The notes: generated by a model from the letters alone, not told the origin. DNA of 64,000 nt from Candidatus Lindowbacteria bacterium RIFCSPLOWO2_12_FULL_62_27 (GCA_001784175.1 MFPR01000002.1:1-64000), one strand, 5' to 3'. Positions 1-8,779 are shown, counted from the first letter of the stretch. Program-made: numbers and translations.

Positions 1-11
1 CTCATCTCACC

Positions 12-2393
12 TTGCACCAGATGATTATGACTCACAACCTCGAAAATTCACCCACAGGAAAACCGGAAGAGGCTAAAAAATATCTCTTTTTCTTATTGCT
101 GTTCTCTGTTTCCTGTTCCCTATTCCCTCTTCCCTCCCATGCTCTGTCGATCATGTACCCCGGCGAAGGTCTGAAGACCATCGCGTCGTCAGCGGGCGTT
201 GAAGTGAAGAAAGTCCTCGACGCGGACAATGACGCCAGCCGCGCGGCAAAAGGCGTGGTTGAAACTCTCGACCCGAACACGTGGGCGACGCATTTCGACA
301 ATTTCGACATGGACCTCACGCTCTCGGCCTATCACAACACCATCGACGGCAACCGCGCGCGCTCGTTTCTCAAACCGGGCACGCAGACCCAGGAGCAGGC
401 GAACATCAGCGGCAAGAAACGCTACGCGAACTTCGGCGGAGGGGACTTCGAGTTCAAATCCGCCATCCGCTCGACGGACGATCGGCAGGTCGACGCGGTG
501 AAACGCACACGCCTGCAGGGGCTGTACGGCATGTTCAGCCGCCCCGACGACTACTCGCTCCGGCTTGGCAACGTGAGTGGCTCGTTCACATCGTACTCGC
601 TGTCGTCGAGCGCGAATGTGGGGGCGCACCTGACGAAGGAATTGGGCGGGAAAAACATGTTCAAAGAAATGCAACTCTATTTCGGCCGGCCGACGCGTCA
701 CATCGAAGGCAGTTCGTTCACGCGGTACGTCGGAGGAATGCGCCTGTCGGACCTCAAGATGGAAGGCTGGGACGAGCTGGACAAATTCGGGCTGTCCTAC
801 GTCAAGACGAAGGACATCGTGGACAGCATCAAGGACACCAGCGCCCGCCCGGCGAACGCGGTGGAGAACCAGGTGGTGTCGGCGGACGCGAGTTTCAAGT
901 TCACGGACGACTTCACGGTGCAGGCGGAGTTTGCGTACGCGAGGACGGACCCGAACACACAGGCAAGTTTGGCGGACATTCTGCGGGGGCACGCGTACAA
1001 GGTGAACGGGGCGTACCGGGCCAAACCTCGACTGGGACTTGACGCGACGAGCATCACGTCCTCGTTCGAGGAGGTGGACCCCGACTTCCGCTCGACAAGC
1101 GGCGGCGGCTCGCCGGACGCGCGGCGCGTGACGATGGGCTTGAACAGCGGGATGAAGCTGTACGGCAACCTGCCGGACGTGTCGATGTCGTACAGCGGTA
1201 ACTCGAGCCGGAACAATCTGGAGGGCCAGCTGGCGCGCCGGACGACATCGACAGTTCACAATTTCAATTTCTCGTTCAAGCCGTTTCAAAAGAAAACGAC
1301 ACCCTCACCCCAACCCTCTCCCTCTAAAGAGGGAGAGGGGGCCAACGGCAGTAACCCTCTCCCCCTTGGGGGAGAGGGCAGGGTGAGGGGGACGCTTGAG
1401 CTGTGGCAGAACTTCCAGAAGAACGCAAACGTATCGACCTCGTTCGGACAAAACATATCAAAGGCCAGCGACAATTCGACCAAGAACGCGATCAACAACC
1501 AGAACTATCAGCTCTCCACGTCGGCCGGCCGGCACACGTTTTCGACGTTCTACCGCTACCAGATCACGCAGGAGAAGACAGCGGCGACGGGGGACCGGCG
1601 AAACGCGAGCAACGGATTGACGTACGGCCTCAAAGAAATCATGTGGAAGACGTTCCTCTATCCGCAAAAGCCTTTCTCGACCGACCTCACGCTGAACGCG
1701 ACGCGCACGCGCGACAAATCCATCGACGTGGCCGGCCGGTCGCACCAGCGGCAGTACGGGGTGGGGACGCAGACGAAAGTGAACGAGACGGAGCGGCTGG
1801 ACGTCGACTACAGCCTGGGCCTGACGGACAACTACAACGTGAACAGCGACATCCGGACGATGAACTGGAAGTGCGCGTATGTGGTTCAGAAGTTCATTCA
1901 GGAGGACGGGAGTTTCACTTTGTCCTATTCGTCCAATAAGACCGAGGAAGAGGTGACGACGCAGAACTACCGGGAGGCGGTCTGGCGCGCAGACGCGAAC
2001 CTCAAATGGGGCGGCCCGGCGCCGGAAGTGGTGGCGGCGAGGGACGCGGCGGAAGGCGCGGTGAAGGCGATTCTCGCCGTCTACTCCGAGGAAGACATCC
2101 TGAAATTCATGCAGTTGGTCAGCAAGAATTTCAAAGGCGACCGCATCGTCTTCGAGAACCAGGTCCGCGCGCTGTACGACCGCGTGGACGCGATCACGTA
2201 CGAAGGCGTGTGGGCCTCGACGTTTGTGCCGGGCGACAACGTCCTTGAAATCACCTTCCGCTGGCAACGCCGCTGGCGCGTCTACGCGACCGGCGCCGAG
2301 GAGACGGCCACCGGCGTCGCGCTGTTCCGGCTAGAAAAATCGGGTGACAAGTGGCTGATTCAGGAAATTCGCGAAACCAGTCCCCTGTTCTGA
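12..2393 (+). CDS. Exported beta-rich protein of unknown function
   Basis: The reading frame opens at TTG 12; ATG 21 or ATG 27 are equally possible starts and there is too little upstream sequence to judge a ribosome site. Residues 24-42 form a hydrophobic signal-peptide core ending in a Ser-His-Ala cleavage-type site, so export is likely. Residues 95-660 are dominated by alternating polar/aromatic stretches rich in Ser, Thr and Tyr, as in outer-membrane barrels, but I recognise no family. The last 125 residues (starting with an EED-rich helix and ending WLIQEIRE) resemble the NTF2/SnoaL-like fold; this is a weak inference. Residues 431-460 are encoded by a palindromic repeat (see 1302-1389) and read as a Pro/Gly/Glu-rich insert. 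The next gene starts 18 bp later, so the two are probably co-transcribed. A surface or outer-membrane location is inferred only. Confidence 0.7.
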   Translation: MHQMIMTHNLENSPTGKPEEAKKYLFFLLLFSVSCSLFPLPSHALSIMYPGEGLKTIASSAGVEVKKVLDADNDASRAAKGVVETLDPNTWATHFDNFDMDLTLSAYHNTIDGNRARSFLKPGTQTQEQANISGKKRYANFGGGDFEFKSAIRSTDDRQVDAVKRTRLQGLYGMFSRPDDYSLRLGNVSGSFTSYSLSSSANVGAHLTKELGGKNMFKEMQLYFGRPTRHIEGSSFTRYVGGMRLSDLKMEGWDELDKFGLSYVKTKDIVDSIKDTSARPANAVENQVVSADASFKFTDDFTVQAEFAYARTDPNTQASLADILRGHAYKVNGAYRAKPRLGLDATSITSSFEEVDPDFRSTSGGGSPDARRVTMGLNSGMKLYGNLPDVSMSYSGNSSRNNLEGQLARRTTSTVHNFNFSFKPFQKKTTPSPQPSPSKEGEGANGSNPLPLGGEGRVRGTLELWQNFQKNANVSTSFGQNISKASDNSTKNAINNQNYQLSTSAGRHTFSTFYRYQITQEKTAATGDRRNASNGLTYGLKEIMWKTFLYPQKPFSTDLTLNATRTRDKSIDVAGRSHQRQYGVGTQTKVNETERLDVDYSLGLTDNYNVNSDIRTMNWKCAYVVQKFIQEDGSFTLSYSSNKTEEEVTTQNYREAVWRADANLKWGGPAPEVVAARDAAEGAVKAILAVYSEEDILKFMQLVSKNFKGDRIVFENQVRALYDRVDAITYEGVWASTFVPGDNVLEITFRWQRRWRVYATGAEETATGVALFRLEKSGDKWLIQEIRETSPLF
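1302..1389. repeat. Palindromic repeat doublet inserted in frame inside a gene
   Basis: Two perfect hairpins sit inside an outer stem. CCCTCACCC (1302-1310) pairs with GGGTGAGGG (1381-1389). Inside it are a 12-bp stem with a 2-nt loop (1314-1325 with 1328-1339) and an 11-bp stem with a 2-nt loop (1355-1365 with 1368-1378). A related copy lies at 29145-29195 and a half-copy hairpin at 30092-30111, both in non-coding DNA. The 88 bp keep the host gene open, adding about 30 residues. Confidence 0.85.
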
Positions 2394-2411
2394 ACAGCCG
2401 CGGCCAATACA

Positions 2412-3437
2412 ATGGCAGATAAACCCTCCGACGGCGTAAAGCCCCCTGATCCCAAGGGAAAACCGGCCAAATCAAAATCTAAATTCGACCTGCTGGCCGA
2501 CCTGGCCGACCGATCCAGCGCGGCGGAGAAATTGCTGGACGATGACCTTTCGCTGGACATGGCCGTCAACGCATCCAAGGCGGCCGGAGGACTCGACCCG
2601 ACCGCTCCGCAGCCGCTGAAATCCGCCGCGAACGTCGCGGGAAGAATCAAGGCCGCCGTCCAGATCCTGAAGGACGACTTCTCCCTGAAAACGCTGGAGC
2701 AGGTCATCACGCTATTCAAGGGCTCCAACAAGACGCTCGACAAAATCTTCGACGTGCTGGGAAAGATCCTCAAAAAACTCGGAGCGATTCTGTCGGGCAA
2801 GTGGATATGGACAGCCGTGGAGACATGGCACGAGCGGGAAAAAGCGAAGTTTGCGCTCCGGCAATCCACCGCGGAGGAGGACGTTCGGCTGGAAAAGCCG
2901 CGCCTCCTGAAAATGCTCGATCGGGTGGACGACTATCGAAAGAAGCAGGCGAAGGCGGAAAAAGTTCACGGCCTGTTCAAAAAAATCTGGAACTGGATCA
3001 AGCGGCTCTGGGAGCACAGTCAGGCCGTGGCCGCCAAGACGGTCGTGGCCGTCAAATCCTCCGCAGTGGCGATGACCGTCACAGCGTCCGTAGCCACAGC
3101 CGGAGTCGTCGGAACGGTGTATGTGGCCAAGACGGCGCTGGACGCATCCTCGAAGTCTGTTGCACAGATGCCCGAACATCCAGCCCAAATCGCTTCGACG
3201 GATACCGGCAAAATCTCACCCTCTTTCCCGCCGACGGACCCGATGCCCGTTCCTTCGCAGGTGGCATCCGCTCCGGCAGCCACCGCCTCTCCATCCCCAC
3301 CCGCCACCTCCGAGGCATCCCAACCGGTCGAAGAAAAATCACCCCCAGACGCCCCCGCCACCGGCACGACCCTTCAGGAAGGCGAATACACCATCGAGGA
3401 TCTGGAAAAACTTGGGATCGTTGTAAACGAGAAATAG
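2412..3437 (+). CDS. Hypothetical protein with one central membrane segment
   Basis: 341 residues, ATG start 18 bp after the preceding gene. The first ~210 residues are soluble, charged and largely helical: a Lys/Pro-rich start, then amphipathic stretches and a basic region rich in Lys and Trp just before the membrane segment. Residues 216-239 are an Ala/Val/Thr-rich hydrophobic segment. The following ~90 residues are Pro/Ser/Ala-rich and disordered-looking, and the last 20 (EYTIEDLEKLGIVVNEK) look folded. No signal peptide is visible, so the N-terminal half should be cytoplasmic and the Pro-rich tail should cross into the periplasm. No family recognised. Tight spacing links it to the exported protein upstream, suggesting a shared envelope role, which is inference. 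Confidence 0.65.
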   Translation: MADKPSDGVKPPDPKGKPAKSKSKFDLLADLADRSSAAEKLLDDDLSLDMAVNASKAAGGLDPTAPQPLKSAANVAGRIKAAVQILKDDFSLKTLEQVITLFKGSNKTLDKIFDVLGKILKKLGAILSGKWIWTAVETWHEREKAKFALRQSTAEEDVRLEKPRLLKMLDRVDDYRKKQAKAEKVHGLFKKIWNWIKRLWEHSQAVAAKTVVAVKSSAVAMTVTASVATAGVVGTVYVAKTALDASSKSVAQMPEHPAQIASTDTGKISPSFPPTDPMPVPSQVASAPAATASPSPPATSEASQPVEEKSPPDAPATGTTLQEGEYTIEDLEKLGIVVNEK

Positions 3438-3566
3438 AGGGCGTAAAGCTCTTCCAAGCGGCACCCACCCACCCGGTTACGGGCGTTCCCATCCTGACAG
3501 TTGCCAGACGGCGTCAGAAGATTTAACATTGCGAGACAGGCGGAATAGAAGTAATAAATATGCCTT

Positions 3567-3588
3567 CGGGTACAAATCGGGTACAAAT
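3567..3588. repeat. Tandem 11-bp repeat upstream of tRNA-Lys
   Basis: CGGGTACAAAT occurs twice in perfect tandem, about 50 bp before the tRNA-Lys gene. The rest of 3438-3636 is AT-richer than its surroundings and holds no ORF I would support. A weak promoter (TTGAAT 3602-3607, 17 bp, AGAATT 3625-3630) could drive the tRNA. Confidence 0.6.
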
Positions 3589-3636
3589 TCGAGGGTGGTT
3601 TTTGAATTCATTTGTAACGCATTGAGAATTAAGCGC

Positions 3637-3709
3637 GAGCCCGTAGCTCAGTCGGTAGAGCAGCGGCCTTTTAAGCCGTGTGTCGAGGGTTCGATTCCCT
3701 CCGGGCTCA
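3637..3709 (+). tRNA. tRNA-Lys (UUU)
   Basis: Full cloverleaf by eye: acceptor GAGCCCG (3637-3643) pairs with CGGGCTC (3702-3708), discriminator A at 3709. The D-arm begins GCTC at 3646, the anticodon stem GCGGC/GCCGT encloses loop CTTTTAA with anticodon TTT at 3670-3672, and the T-arm is GGGTTCGATTCCC. CCA is not encoded. Confidence 0.97.
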
Positions 3710-3722
3710 TACAGGGATGTAT

Positions 3723-3790
3723 TGTCCCTGTTGCCTCAGACTCAGGATTTGCCAGGGATGGCAAATCCCCCAGCCCAAGCAACAGGGACA
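3723..3790. repeat. Nested inverted repeats directly 3' of tRNA-Lys
   Basis: TGTCCCTGTTGC (3723-3734) is perfectly complementary to GCAACAGGGACA (3779-3790). Inside, GGATTTGCC (3745-3753) pairs perfectly with GGCAAATCC (3760-3768). A further ACAGGGA (3711-3717) can pair with TCCCTGT in the first arm. No T-run follows, so it is not a standard intrinsic terminator; it may be a small mobile palindrome, a processing signal or a cruciform. Confidence 0.75.
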
Positions 3791-3833
3791 CTCCGGCGCC
3801 TATACAGCGCCGCAGGAAAAATTTTCCCGAGGC

Positions 3834-3861
3834 TTGACAAAGGTTCCGGCGGATGTAGAGT
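3834..3861 (+). promoter_or_regulatory. Sigma-70-type promoter for the CBS-PAS-HTH gene
   Basis: TTGACA (3834-3839), 16-bp spacer, TAGAGT (3856-3861). Transcription would begin near 3868. This excludes the GTG at 3862, which opens the longest frame, as the translation start and favours ATG 3931. Confidence 0.6.
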
Positions 3862-3930
3862 GTGATCGCGTTTGTCGAGTCGGACCATTTCCCAAAAAAC
3901 ATCGCTTCGGGGGACAACCCAATTCCATTT

Positions 3931-4797
3931 ATGGATGAACAGATTGAATTGACGGTCGGCCAGACGCTCCAGCTCTTTTACAAATTCGGACTCTCCGTCC
4001 TGCCCATCGTCAACGACCGGGCGGAGCTGATCGGCACGTTCGAGAAGTCGGACGCCGTGAGTTTGGGCACGTTGCGGTCCCGGCTCGAAGAGAAACTCGG
4101 CGACCACCTCGGGCGCCTCATGGTCCCGGGCGGGCCGGCGATCGAGCGGAGTTTGAAGCGGCTGCTCTTTGAGAAGGCCCGGTCGGTGCCGGTTCTGTCG
4201 AAGGATGGCCGGCTGTCCCATTACTGGCACGTGGGGCAGGAGACGATCGAGTCGGAACTTCCGATGCCCTACCGCGACCTGTTCTTTGCGCTGGTCGGGG
4301 CGCTTCAGCGGCCGGTGGCTGTGGTGTTTCAGGAACCGAGGGCGGGCGAGGTGGTCAGCGGGGCCTTTCAGAAACGCCTGGGGATTCCCCGGGACCGGGT
4401 CCGGTCCTGGCTGGATGAAATTCGATGGCAGGGCGGCAGCCAGGACGCCGGCATCGCGTTTCATCGGGACGAGCATGATCTGTCCGTCCTTCTCATCCGC
4501 TCGCCCCTGCGTCTTCGGGACCAGCATTTCGGCTGGTGGATCGAGACCCGCGAGGAATACGAGCTGGCGGCCGATTGTCTCTGCGCGGAACGCACCGCGC
4601 CCTCCGGCCGGCTCCGCGGCAAGGTGGGCGCGCAGGGTCTGCGCCGCGTGGTGCAGTTGTTTGAGCAGTACATGTTGAAGCAGGGCATGGCCCGTTCGGC
4701 CGGCGACCTCCGGCGCCTGACGGGCCTTCTGGGGGTCTCGCGGCAGAGCCTGCGCTACAAACTGAAAAAGCACCGGCTGGCTTCGAAGAAAAAATGA
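3931..4797 (+). CDS. CBS/PAS-like sensor protein with Fis-type HTH
   Basis: 288 residues from ATG 3931; the frame is open back to GTG 3862, but that codon overlaps the promoter -10 box. Order of parts: a CBS-like region (residues ~5-100, with LSVLPIVND and ELIGTF as in CBS motifs), a degenerate PAS-like domain (~120-225, ending in the typical sPL.LrdqhfG pattern), and a C-terminal Fis-type helix-turn-helix (LLGVSRQSLRYKLKKHRL) like the DNA-binding end of NtrC-family activators. There is no AAA+ ATPase domain, so it cannot act as a normal sigma-54 activator and is more likely a direct transcription factor or a signalling adaptor. It overlaps the next gene by 4 bp (ATGA), so the three genes 3931-6281 form one unit. 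Confidence 0.75.
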   Translation: MDEQIELTVGQTLQLFYKFGLSVLPIVNDRAELIGTFEKSDAVSLGTLRSRLEEKLGDHLGRLMVPGGPAIERSLKRLLFEKARSVPVLSKDGRLSHYWHVGQETIESELPMPYRDLFFALVGALQRPVAVVFQEPRAGEVVSGAFQKRLGIPRDRVRSWLDEIRWQGGSQDAGIAFHRDEHDLSVLLIRSPLRLRDQHFGWWIETREEYELAADCLCAERTAPSGRLRGKVGAQGLRRVVQLFEQYMLKQGMARSAGDLRRLTGLLGVSRQSLRYKLKKHRLASKKK

Positions 4798-5549
4798 AAG
4801 AATTTTCTGCGCTCTTTAAAAGTTCAATCGAAGGGTCTTTCGAGGATTTCTCGGCCCAGTTTTTGCGGCATCTCAGGCTTCTCCTCGGAAACGTCACCCG
4901 TTTCGAGGAGGTGGAAGACAGGCAGCTCGAAGGGATCGCCCGCGAGCTGGCCGATCCCGAATCGATCACCGTGCTCGAACACGGCGAGGGGGGGAAGACG
5001 TCGGATCTCCTGCTCCTCCCACTGAAGCTGGGGTCCGGCCGCGTCCGGTACGTCGTGGCGGAGGGGTCGCTGCGGCACGTCAACGTGGACGAGCTGCACA
5101 TGCTCAAATGGCTCTATGAAATCCGGCTCGACACCGACGCGAGGATTCAGGGGTTTCGGGCCGGCGCCGTCTATGACTGCGACCAGGGGATTCTCTCTCG
5201 CACGGCGATCCGGCAGATCTTTGAGATAGAAAAATCCCGCGCGGAGGATTTCGGGTCCGGGCTCGGATTCCTGATTCTGAGGCTCCGCCAGGACCGCTTT
5301 CAGGAGGCGCTCGAAACCGTCCGGCAGCACTCGCGCCGGACCGACTACCTCTTCAGCCTTGACGCCGCCCGCACCGGCGAAGTTCTGCTGCTCCTGGTGG
5401 AATGCTCGGCCTTCGGAAGCGAGGCGATCCTGCAGCGGCTGAAGAAACTCCTGGAATCCCGGCTTCTGTCCTCCGGATATTCGATCTATCCCCAGCAGGG
5501 CGAGACGGTCGATGAGCTGATGTCGGAGGCCGAGGGGGCGCTGGTCTGA
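4794..5549 (+). CDS. Degenerate GGDEF-like regulatory protein
   Basis: 251 residues, ATG overlapping the previous stop. The first ~115 residues are a predicted alpha/beta sensor-like region with no family recognised. Residues ~125-250 follow the layout of a GGDEF domain: helix with EIEKSRA, strand FLILRLRQDRF (where active cyclases have LLxLDIDxFK), helix TVRQHSRRTDYLFSL, strand EVLLLLVECS, helix SEAILQRLKKLLE, and a final GYSIYPQQGETVDELMSEAEGAL that matches the family's closing G.A.YP..G.t.eLl..Ad.AL. The GGDEF signature and metal-binding Asp residues are absent, so no cyclase activity is expected; a binding or regulatory role is inferred. The next gene begins at the base after its stop. 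Confidence 0.65.
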   Translation: MKEFSALFKSSIEGSFEDFSAQFLRHLRLLLGNVTRFEEVEDRQLEGIARELADPESITVLEHGEGGKTSDLLLLPLKLGSGRVRYVVAEGSLRHVNVDELHMLKWLYEIRLDTDARIQGFRAGAVYDCDQGILSRTAIRQIFEIEKSRAEDFGSGLGFLILRLRQDRFQEALETVRQHSRRTDYLFSLDAARTGEVLLLLVECSAFGSEAILQRLKKLLESRLLSSGYSIYPQQGETVDELMSEAEGALV

Positions 5550-6281
5550 ATGGCCGAACTCAACGAACTTTTGTACCGCCTGGCGGCCGCGCCGAGGGCG
5601 CTGTCGGATCTGGAGAAGGACCTCCACCTGTTCATGTCGGAGCGGCGAATGCACGCGACGGTGCATTTGAACGTGCCGCCGGAAATTTACACGCCGGAGC
5701 CTTCGGCGTTTTTGGAAAGCGACGTTTTTCATCAGCGCGCGTTTCCGCTGGCGGCGGGCGATGTGGCGCTGGGGCAACTGAAGGTCTGGTCCTACCGGCC
5801 CCTCGAATCGACGCTGCTCGTGGAGGTCGAAACCTATGTCCATCCCTGGCTCCTTGCGTTCCGGCACCGGCTCCTGACGCTGGTGGGTCAGGGCAACCCG
5901 TTCGGCCGGCGGCAGTTCACGGCCACGGAGGTCGATTTTTACAAGCGGAGGCTCTGGTACGAGATCGAGCGCGGCAAGCGGTACAACGTGTTTCTGACCT
6001 ACTTTCGGACGGCCTTGCGGACCACGCCGGGAATTCACGAGGAGCGGATCGGGGACGCGCTCCACCGGATCCTCAGGCCCTTCGAACCCTCGCTCTGCCT
6101 CCTGCCGGGCCGGGTCGATTTTCTCAAGATCGGCCAGGCCGCCGCCGCGGCGGAGCGGTTCGTGCCGGAAGTGGAGGAGGCGTTCCGGCGGATTTCATGC
6201 GAGGCGCATACGATCGACCGGTGGACGTTCCCGAAGGATTTTTTCGAATACGAGGAATGTTTGGAAAAAATACAACTCTGA
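5550..6281 (+). CDS. Second degenerate GGDEF-like protein
   Basis: 243 residues, ATG immediately after the upstream stop. The N-terminal ~130 residues are of unknown type (HLNVPPEIY, then a strand-rich stretch). From ~residue 130 the pattern FYKRRLWYEIERGKRYNVFLTYFR recalls the beginning of GGDEF domains (helix, strand, then the position of the metal-binding Asp), and helices and strands follow in matching order, but every catalytic signature is lost. It looks like a more diverged relative of the upstream gene's C-terminal domain. It belongs with the two genes before it and probably ends this transcript, as the repeat at 6291-6336 and rho follow. Function not known. Confidence 0.55.
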   Translation: MAELNELLYRLAAAPRALSDLEKDLHLFMSERRMHATVHLNVPPEIYTPEPSAFLESDVFHQRAFPLAAGDVALGQLKVWSYRPLESTLLVEVETYVHPWLLAFRHRLLTLVGQGNPFGRRQFTATEVDFYKRRLWYEIERGKRYNVFLTYFRTALRTTPGIHEERIGDALHRILRPFEPSLCLLPGRVDFLKIGQAAAAAERFVPEVEEAFRRISCEAHTIDRWTFPKDFFEYEECLEKIQL

Positions 6282-6290
6282 TACTTTGGA

Positions 6291-6336
6291 GAAGACAGAA
6301 GACAGAAGACAGAATACAGAAGAAAACAGAATAACA
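6291..6336. repeat. Simple repeat of GAAGACA/GAATACA units
   Basis: Imperfect 7-base units (AGAAGACAGAAGACAGAATACAG type) fill the space between the upstream stop and the rho ribosome site. The same repeat occurs at 43709-43750, where its opposite strand encodes part of a signal peptide. Confidence 0.8.
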
Positions 6337-6350
6337 GGAGGTATACAAGC

Positions 6351-7610
6351 GTGGAATTATCGGAACTTCAACAGAAAACCATCAGTGAGCTGATCCAGAT
6401 CGCCAAGACCGTCAAGGTCGACGGGTACAGCGGTCTTCGCAAACAGGATCTGATTGTCAAGATCCTGGAGATGGACGAGACGGTCAAGCAAAAGGACGAG
6501 GTCCGGGGCGAAGGCGTCCTGGAGGTTCTCCCGGACGGCTACGGATTTTTGCGGTCGCCCAAGTACAATTACCTGACCAGCCCCGACGACATTTATGTTT
6601 CCCCGTCGCAGATCAAGCGGTTCAGTCTCCGCAAGGGCGATACCGTGACCGGCCTGGTGCGTCCTCCGAAGGACACCGAGCGGTTTTTCGCGCTGCTGAA
6701 AGTCGAGAAGGTGAATTTCGAGAATCCCGAAAAGGCGGGCGAGCGCGCGCTGTTCGACAACCTGACGCCGTTTTATCCGACGAGGCGCCTGAACCTGGAG
6801 TTCAAAGCCGTGAATTACCTCACCCGGATCCTCAACATGTTCACGCCCGTCGGCAAGGGCCAGCGCGCCCTGATCGTCGCGCCGCCCCGTACCGGCAAGA
6901 CCATCATGTTGCAGGACATCGCCAACGCGATTTCGACGAACCACAAGGAAGTCTATCTGATCGTTCTTCTGATCGACGAGCGTCCGGAGGAAGTGACCGA
7001 CATGGAGCGCAACGTCAAAGGCGAGGTGATCTCGTCGACCTTCGACGAGGCCGCCAAGCGCCACACGATGGTGACCGAAATGGTCCTCGAAAAAGCCAAG
7101 CGGCTGGTCGAGATGGGCCGGGACGTCGTGATCCTCCTGGACTCGATCACGCGCCTGGCCCGCGCCTACAACCAGGTCGTCCCGAGCAGCGGCAAGGTCC
7201 TGTCGGGCGGCGTCGATTCGAACTGCCTGCAGTTTCCCAAACGATTCTTCGGCGCGGCGCGGTCGATCGAGGAGGGCGGCAGCCTCACGATCATCGGCAC
7301 CGCCCTCGTCGAAACGGGCAGCCGGATGGACGACGTGATTTTCGAGGAGTTCAAAGGCACCGGCAATTCCGAAATCGTGCTTGAACGCAAACTCTCCGAC
7401 CGCCGCATTTTCCCCGCCATGGACATCAAGCGCAGCGGCACCCGCAAGGAGGAGCTGCTCCTGTCGGAGGAGGAGCTCAACAAGCTGTGGATCCTCCGCA
7501 AGGTCCTTTTCGACCAGCTCGGCTCGCAGGAGTGCATGGAGCTGATTCTTGAGAAGATCAAGATGACGAAGACCAACAAGGAATTCCTGGCCTTGTTGAA
7601 CAAAGGATGA
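6351..7610 (+). CDS. rho: Transcription termination factor Rho
   Basis: 419 residues, the usual Rho length. GTG start with AGGAGGT at 6336-6342, 8 bp upstream. Domains in order: Rho N-terminal SAP-like helices (1-45), cold-shock RNA-binding domain with the RNP1-like DGYGFLR (residues 64-70) and [10 protein letters not shown], and the RecA-type ATPase with Walker A PPRTGKT (around 182), [12 protein letters not shown], Walker [17 protein letters not shown] and the Q/R-loop region [12 protein letters not shown]. The hexamer loads on C-rich nascent RNA and terminates transcription using ATP; all key residues seen are intact. The stop overlaps the next gene's ATG by 4 bp. Confidence 0.98.
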   Translation: MELSELQQKTISELIQIAKTVKVDGYSGLRKQDLIVKILEMDETVKQKDEVRGEGVLEVLPDGYGFLRSPKYNYLTSPDDIYVSPSQIKRFSLRKGDTVTGLVRPPKDTERFFALLKVEKVNFENPEKAGERALFDNLTPFYPTRRLNLEFKAVNYLTRILNMFTPVGKGQRALIVAPPRTGKTIMLQDIANAISTNHKEVYLIVLLIDERPEEVTDMERNVKGEVISSTFDEAAKRHTMVTEMVLEKAKRLVEMGRDVVILLDSITRLARAYNQVVPSSGKVLSGGVDSNCLQFPKRFFGAARSIEEGGSLTIIGTALVETGSRMDDVIFEEFKGTGNSEIVLERKLSDRRIFPAMDIKRSGTRKEELLLSEEELNKLWILRKVLFDQLGSQECMELILEKIKMTKTNKEFLALLNKG

Positions 7611-8473
7611 TCTCTCTCACCGTTCTCATCCCCGCCTACAACGAGGCGCCCGTGATCGGCGAAGTCGTGCGCGGATGCCGGGAGGCGCTGGCGGGCCAGG
7701 TGTCGGACATCGAAATTCTGGTCGTCGACGACGGCTCGACCGACGGAACCGGCGCCGCCGCCGAATCGGCGGGCGCCCGCGTCGTTGCCCAGCCGATCAA
7801 CCGCGGGTATGGCCGGTCGATCCTGACCGGGATCGAGCATGCGAAGCACAACTGGATCGGCCTCATCGACGCCGACGGATCCTATCCGCCCACCGCCTTC
7901 CGCGATCTTCTGCCGTACGCCGAAAAATACGACATGGTGGTCGGCGCGCGCACGGGATCGGTCTTCTGGGGATCGGCCCTCAAATTGCCCGCGCGCATGA
8001 TGTTTCATCAGCTCGCCGAATTCGTCACGGGCCAGAAAATCCCCGACCTCAATTCCGGCATGCGGCTCTTCCGCAAGGACCATGCCGCCGCCGTGGAATT
8101 GAAATTCAGCCAGGGCTTTTCGTTCACCACCACCCTCACCGTCGCCTATCTGTCCGAGCACCGGACCGTCCGGTTTGCGCCCATCCCCTATCACCGGCGA
8201 ATCGGCCGGTCCAAGGTCCATTATTTCCGCGACACGCTCCGGGCCGCGCAGATCCTGATCCAGGCCGTGGCGTTTTACAATCCGCTCAAGGCGCTTTTGC
8301 CGTTTGTTCTCCTGCAGGCCGCGCCCGCGTTTCTGTTTTTCGTCATCTGGTTCATCGGCGGGTCGACGCGGGTCGCCCCCTTCGCGGCTTCGATTCTCCT
8401 CGTCGGCGCCTGCGTCACGGCCGCCCTCGCCATGGCCATCGACGTGTTTCGAACCGCCTCCCGGAAAAAGTAG
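7607..8473 (+). CDS. Polyprenol-phosphate-type family 2 glycosyltransferase
   Basis: 288 residues; the ATG overlaps the rho stop (ATGA). The GT2 fold is clear: VLIPAYNEA at the N-terminus, [10 protein letters not shown] for nucleotide-sugar binding, [10 protein letters not shown] as the DxD metal site, and [10 protein letters not shown]. The layout matches DPM1/GtrB enzymes that transfer a sugar to a lipid-phosphate carrier. Two hydrophobic segments near residues 225-250 and 258-280 anchor it in the inner membrane, as in GtrB-type proteins with C-terminal helices. The sugar and acceptor cannot be told from sequence. Translational coupling to rho is unusual in general but clear here. Confidence 0.9.
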   Translation: MISLTVLIPAYNEAPVIGEVVRGCREALAGQVSDIEILVVDDGSTDGTGAAAESAGARVVAQPINRGYGRSILTGIEHAKHNWIGLIDADGSYPPTAFRDLLPYAEKYDMVVGARTGSVFWGSALKLPARMMFHQLAEFVTGQKIPDLNSGMRLFRKDHAAAVELKFSQGFSFTTTLTVAYLSEHRTVRFAPIPYHRRIGRSKVHYFRDTLRAAQILIQAVAFYNPLKALLPFVLLQAAPAFLFFVIWFIGGSTRVAPFAASILLVGACVTAALAMAIDVFRTASRKK

Positions 8474-8475
8474 GT

Positions 8476-8739
8476 ATGTTCTGGTCGGCGCTCGGCCTGA
8501 TTCTGACCGGCACGGTGTTTCTCCTGATCGAGGTGTGTCTCTATCCGGGCAAAATCATGAACGCGATCCTGGGCGTGGGGTTTCTGGGCTGGGGCATGTA
8601 TTTGTTTCTGGAGCATTTCCCCCCCTGGCAAGGCCAGTTGGCGCTTCTGGCGACGCTCGTTGTGGTGTCGGTCGTCCTGATCGTGGCCCTGCGGATCAAA
8701 ACGGTGTGGCAGATGTCCAAGGAAGAATCGTCGAATTAA
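8476..8739 (+). CDS. Small NfeD-like membrane protein
   Basis: 87 residues, ATG two bases after the glycosyltransferase stop with a weak GTAGGT site. It contains three hydrophobic segments (about 3-20, 27-45, 55-75) and ends in a short charged tail. The phrase [29 protein letters not shown] resembles the membrane part of NfeD proteins (E-x-x-x-PG followed by Gly-rich helices), here without the OB-fold domain. Probably co-transcribed with rho and the glycosyltransferase. No specific role can be given. Confidence 0.7.
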   Translation: MFWSALGLILTGTVFLLIEVCLYPGKIMNAILGVGFLGWGMYLFLEHFPPWQGQLALLATLVVVSVVLIVALRIKTVWQMSKEESSN

Positions 8740-8779
8740 TTTGACTCCGACCGCGTTCAGTCATACCATTGGAGAATTT

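Noticed and set aside
3529-3837. A 102-codon plus-strand frame spanning tRNA-Lys
   Set aside because: It runs through the tRNA and the nested palindrome and has no protein features.
3862-3930. GTG 3862 as start of the CBS-PAS-HTH gene
   Set aside because: It lies at the -10 box of a good promoter (3834-3861), so it would not be transcribed; ATG 3931 is used.
4794-6281. Calling the two proteins active diguanylate cyclases
   Set aside because: Neither has GG(D/E)EF or the metal-binding aspartates; only the overall strand-helix pattern remains.
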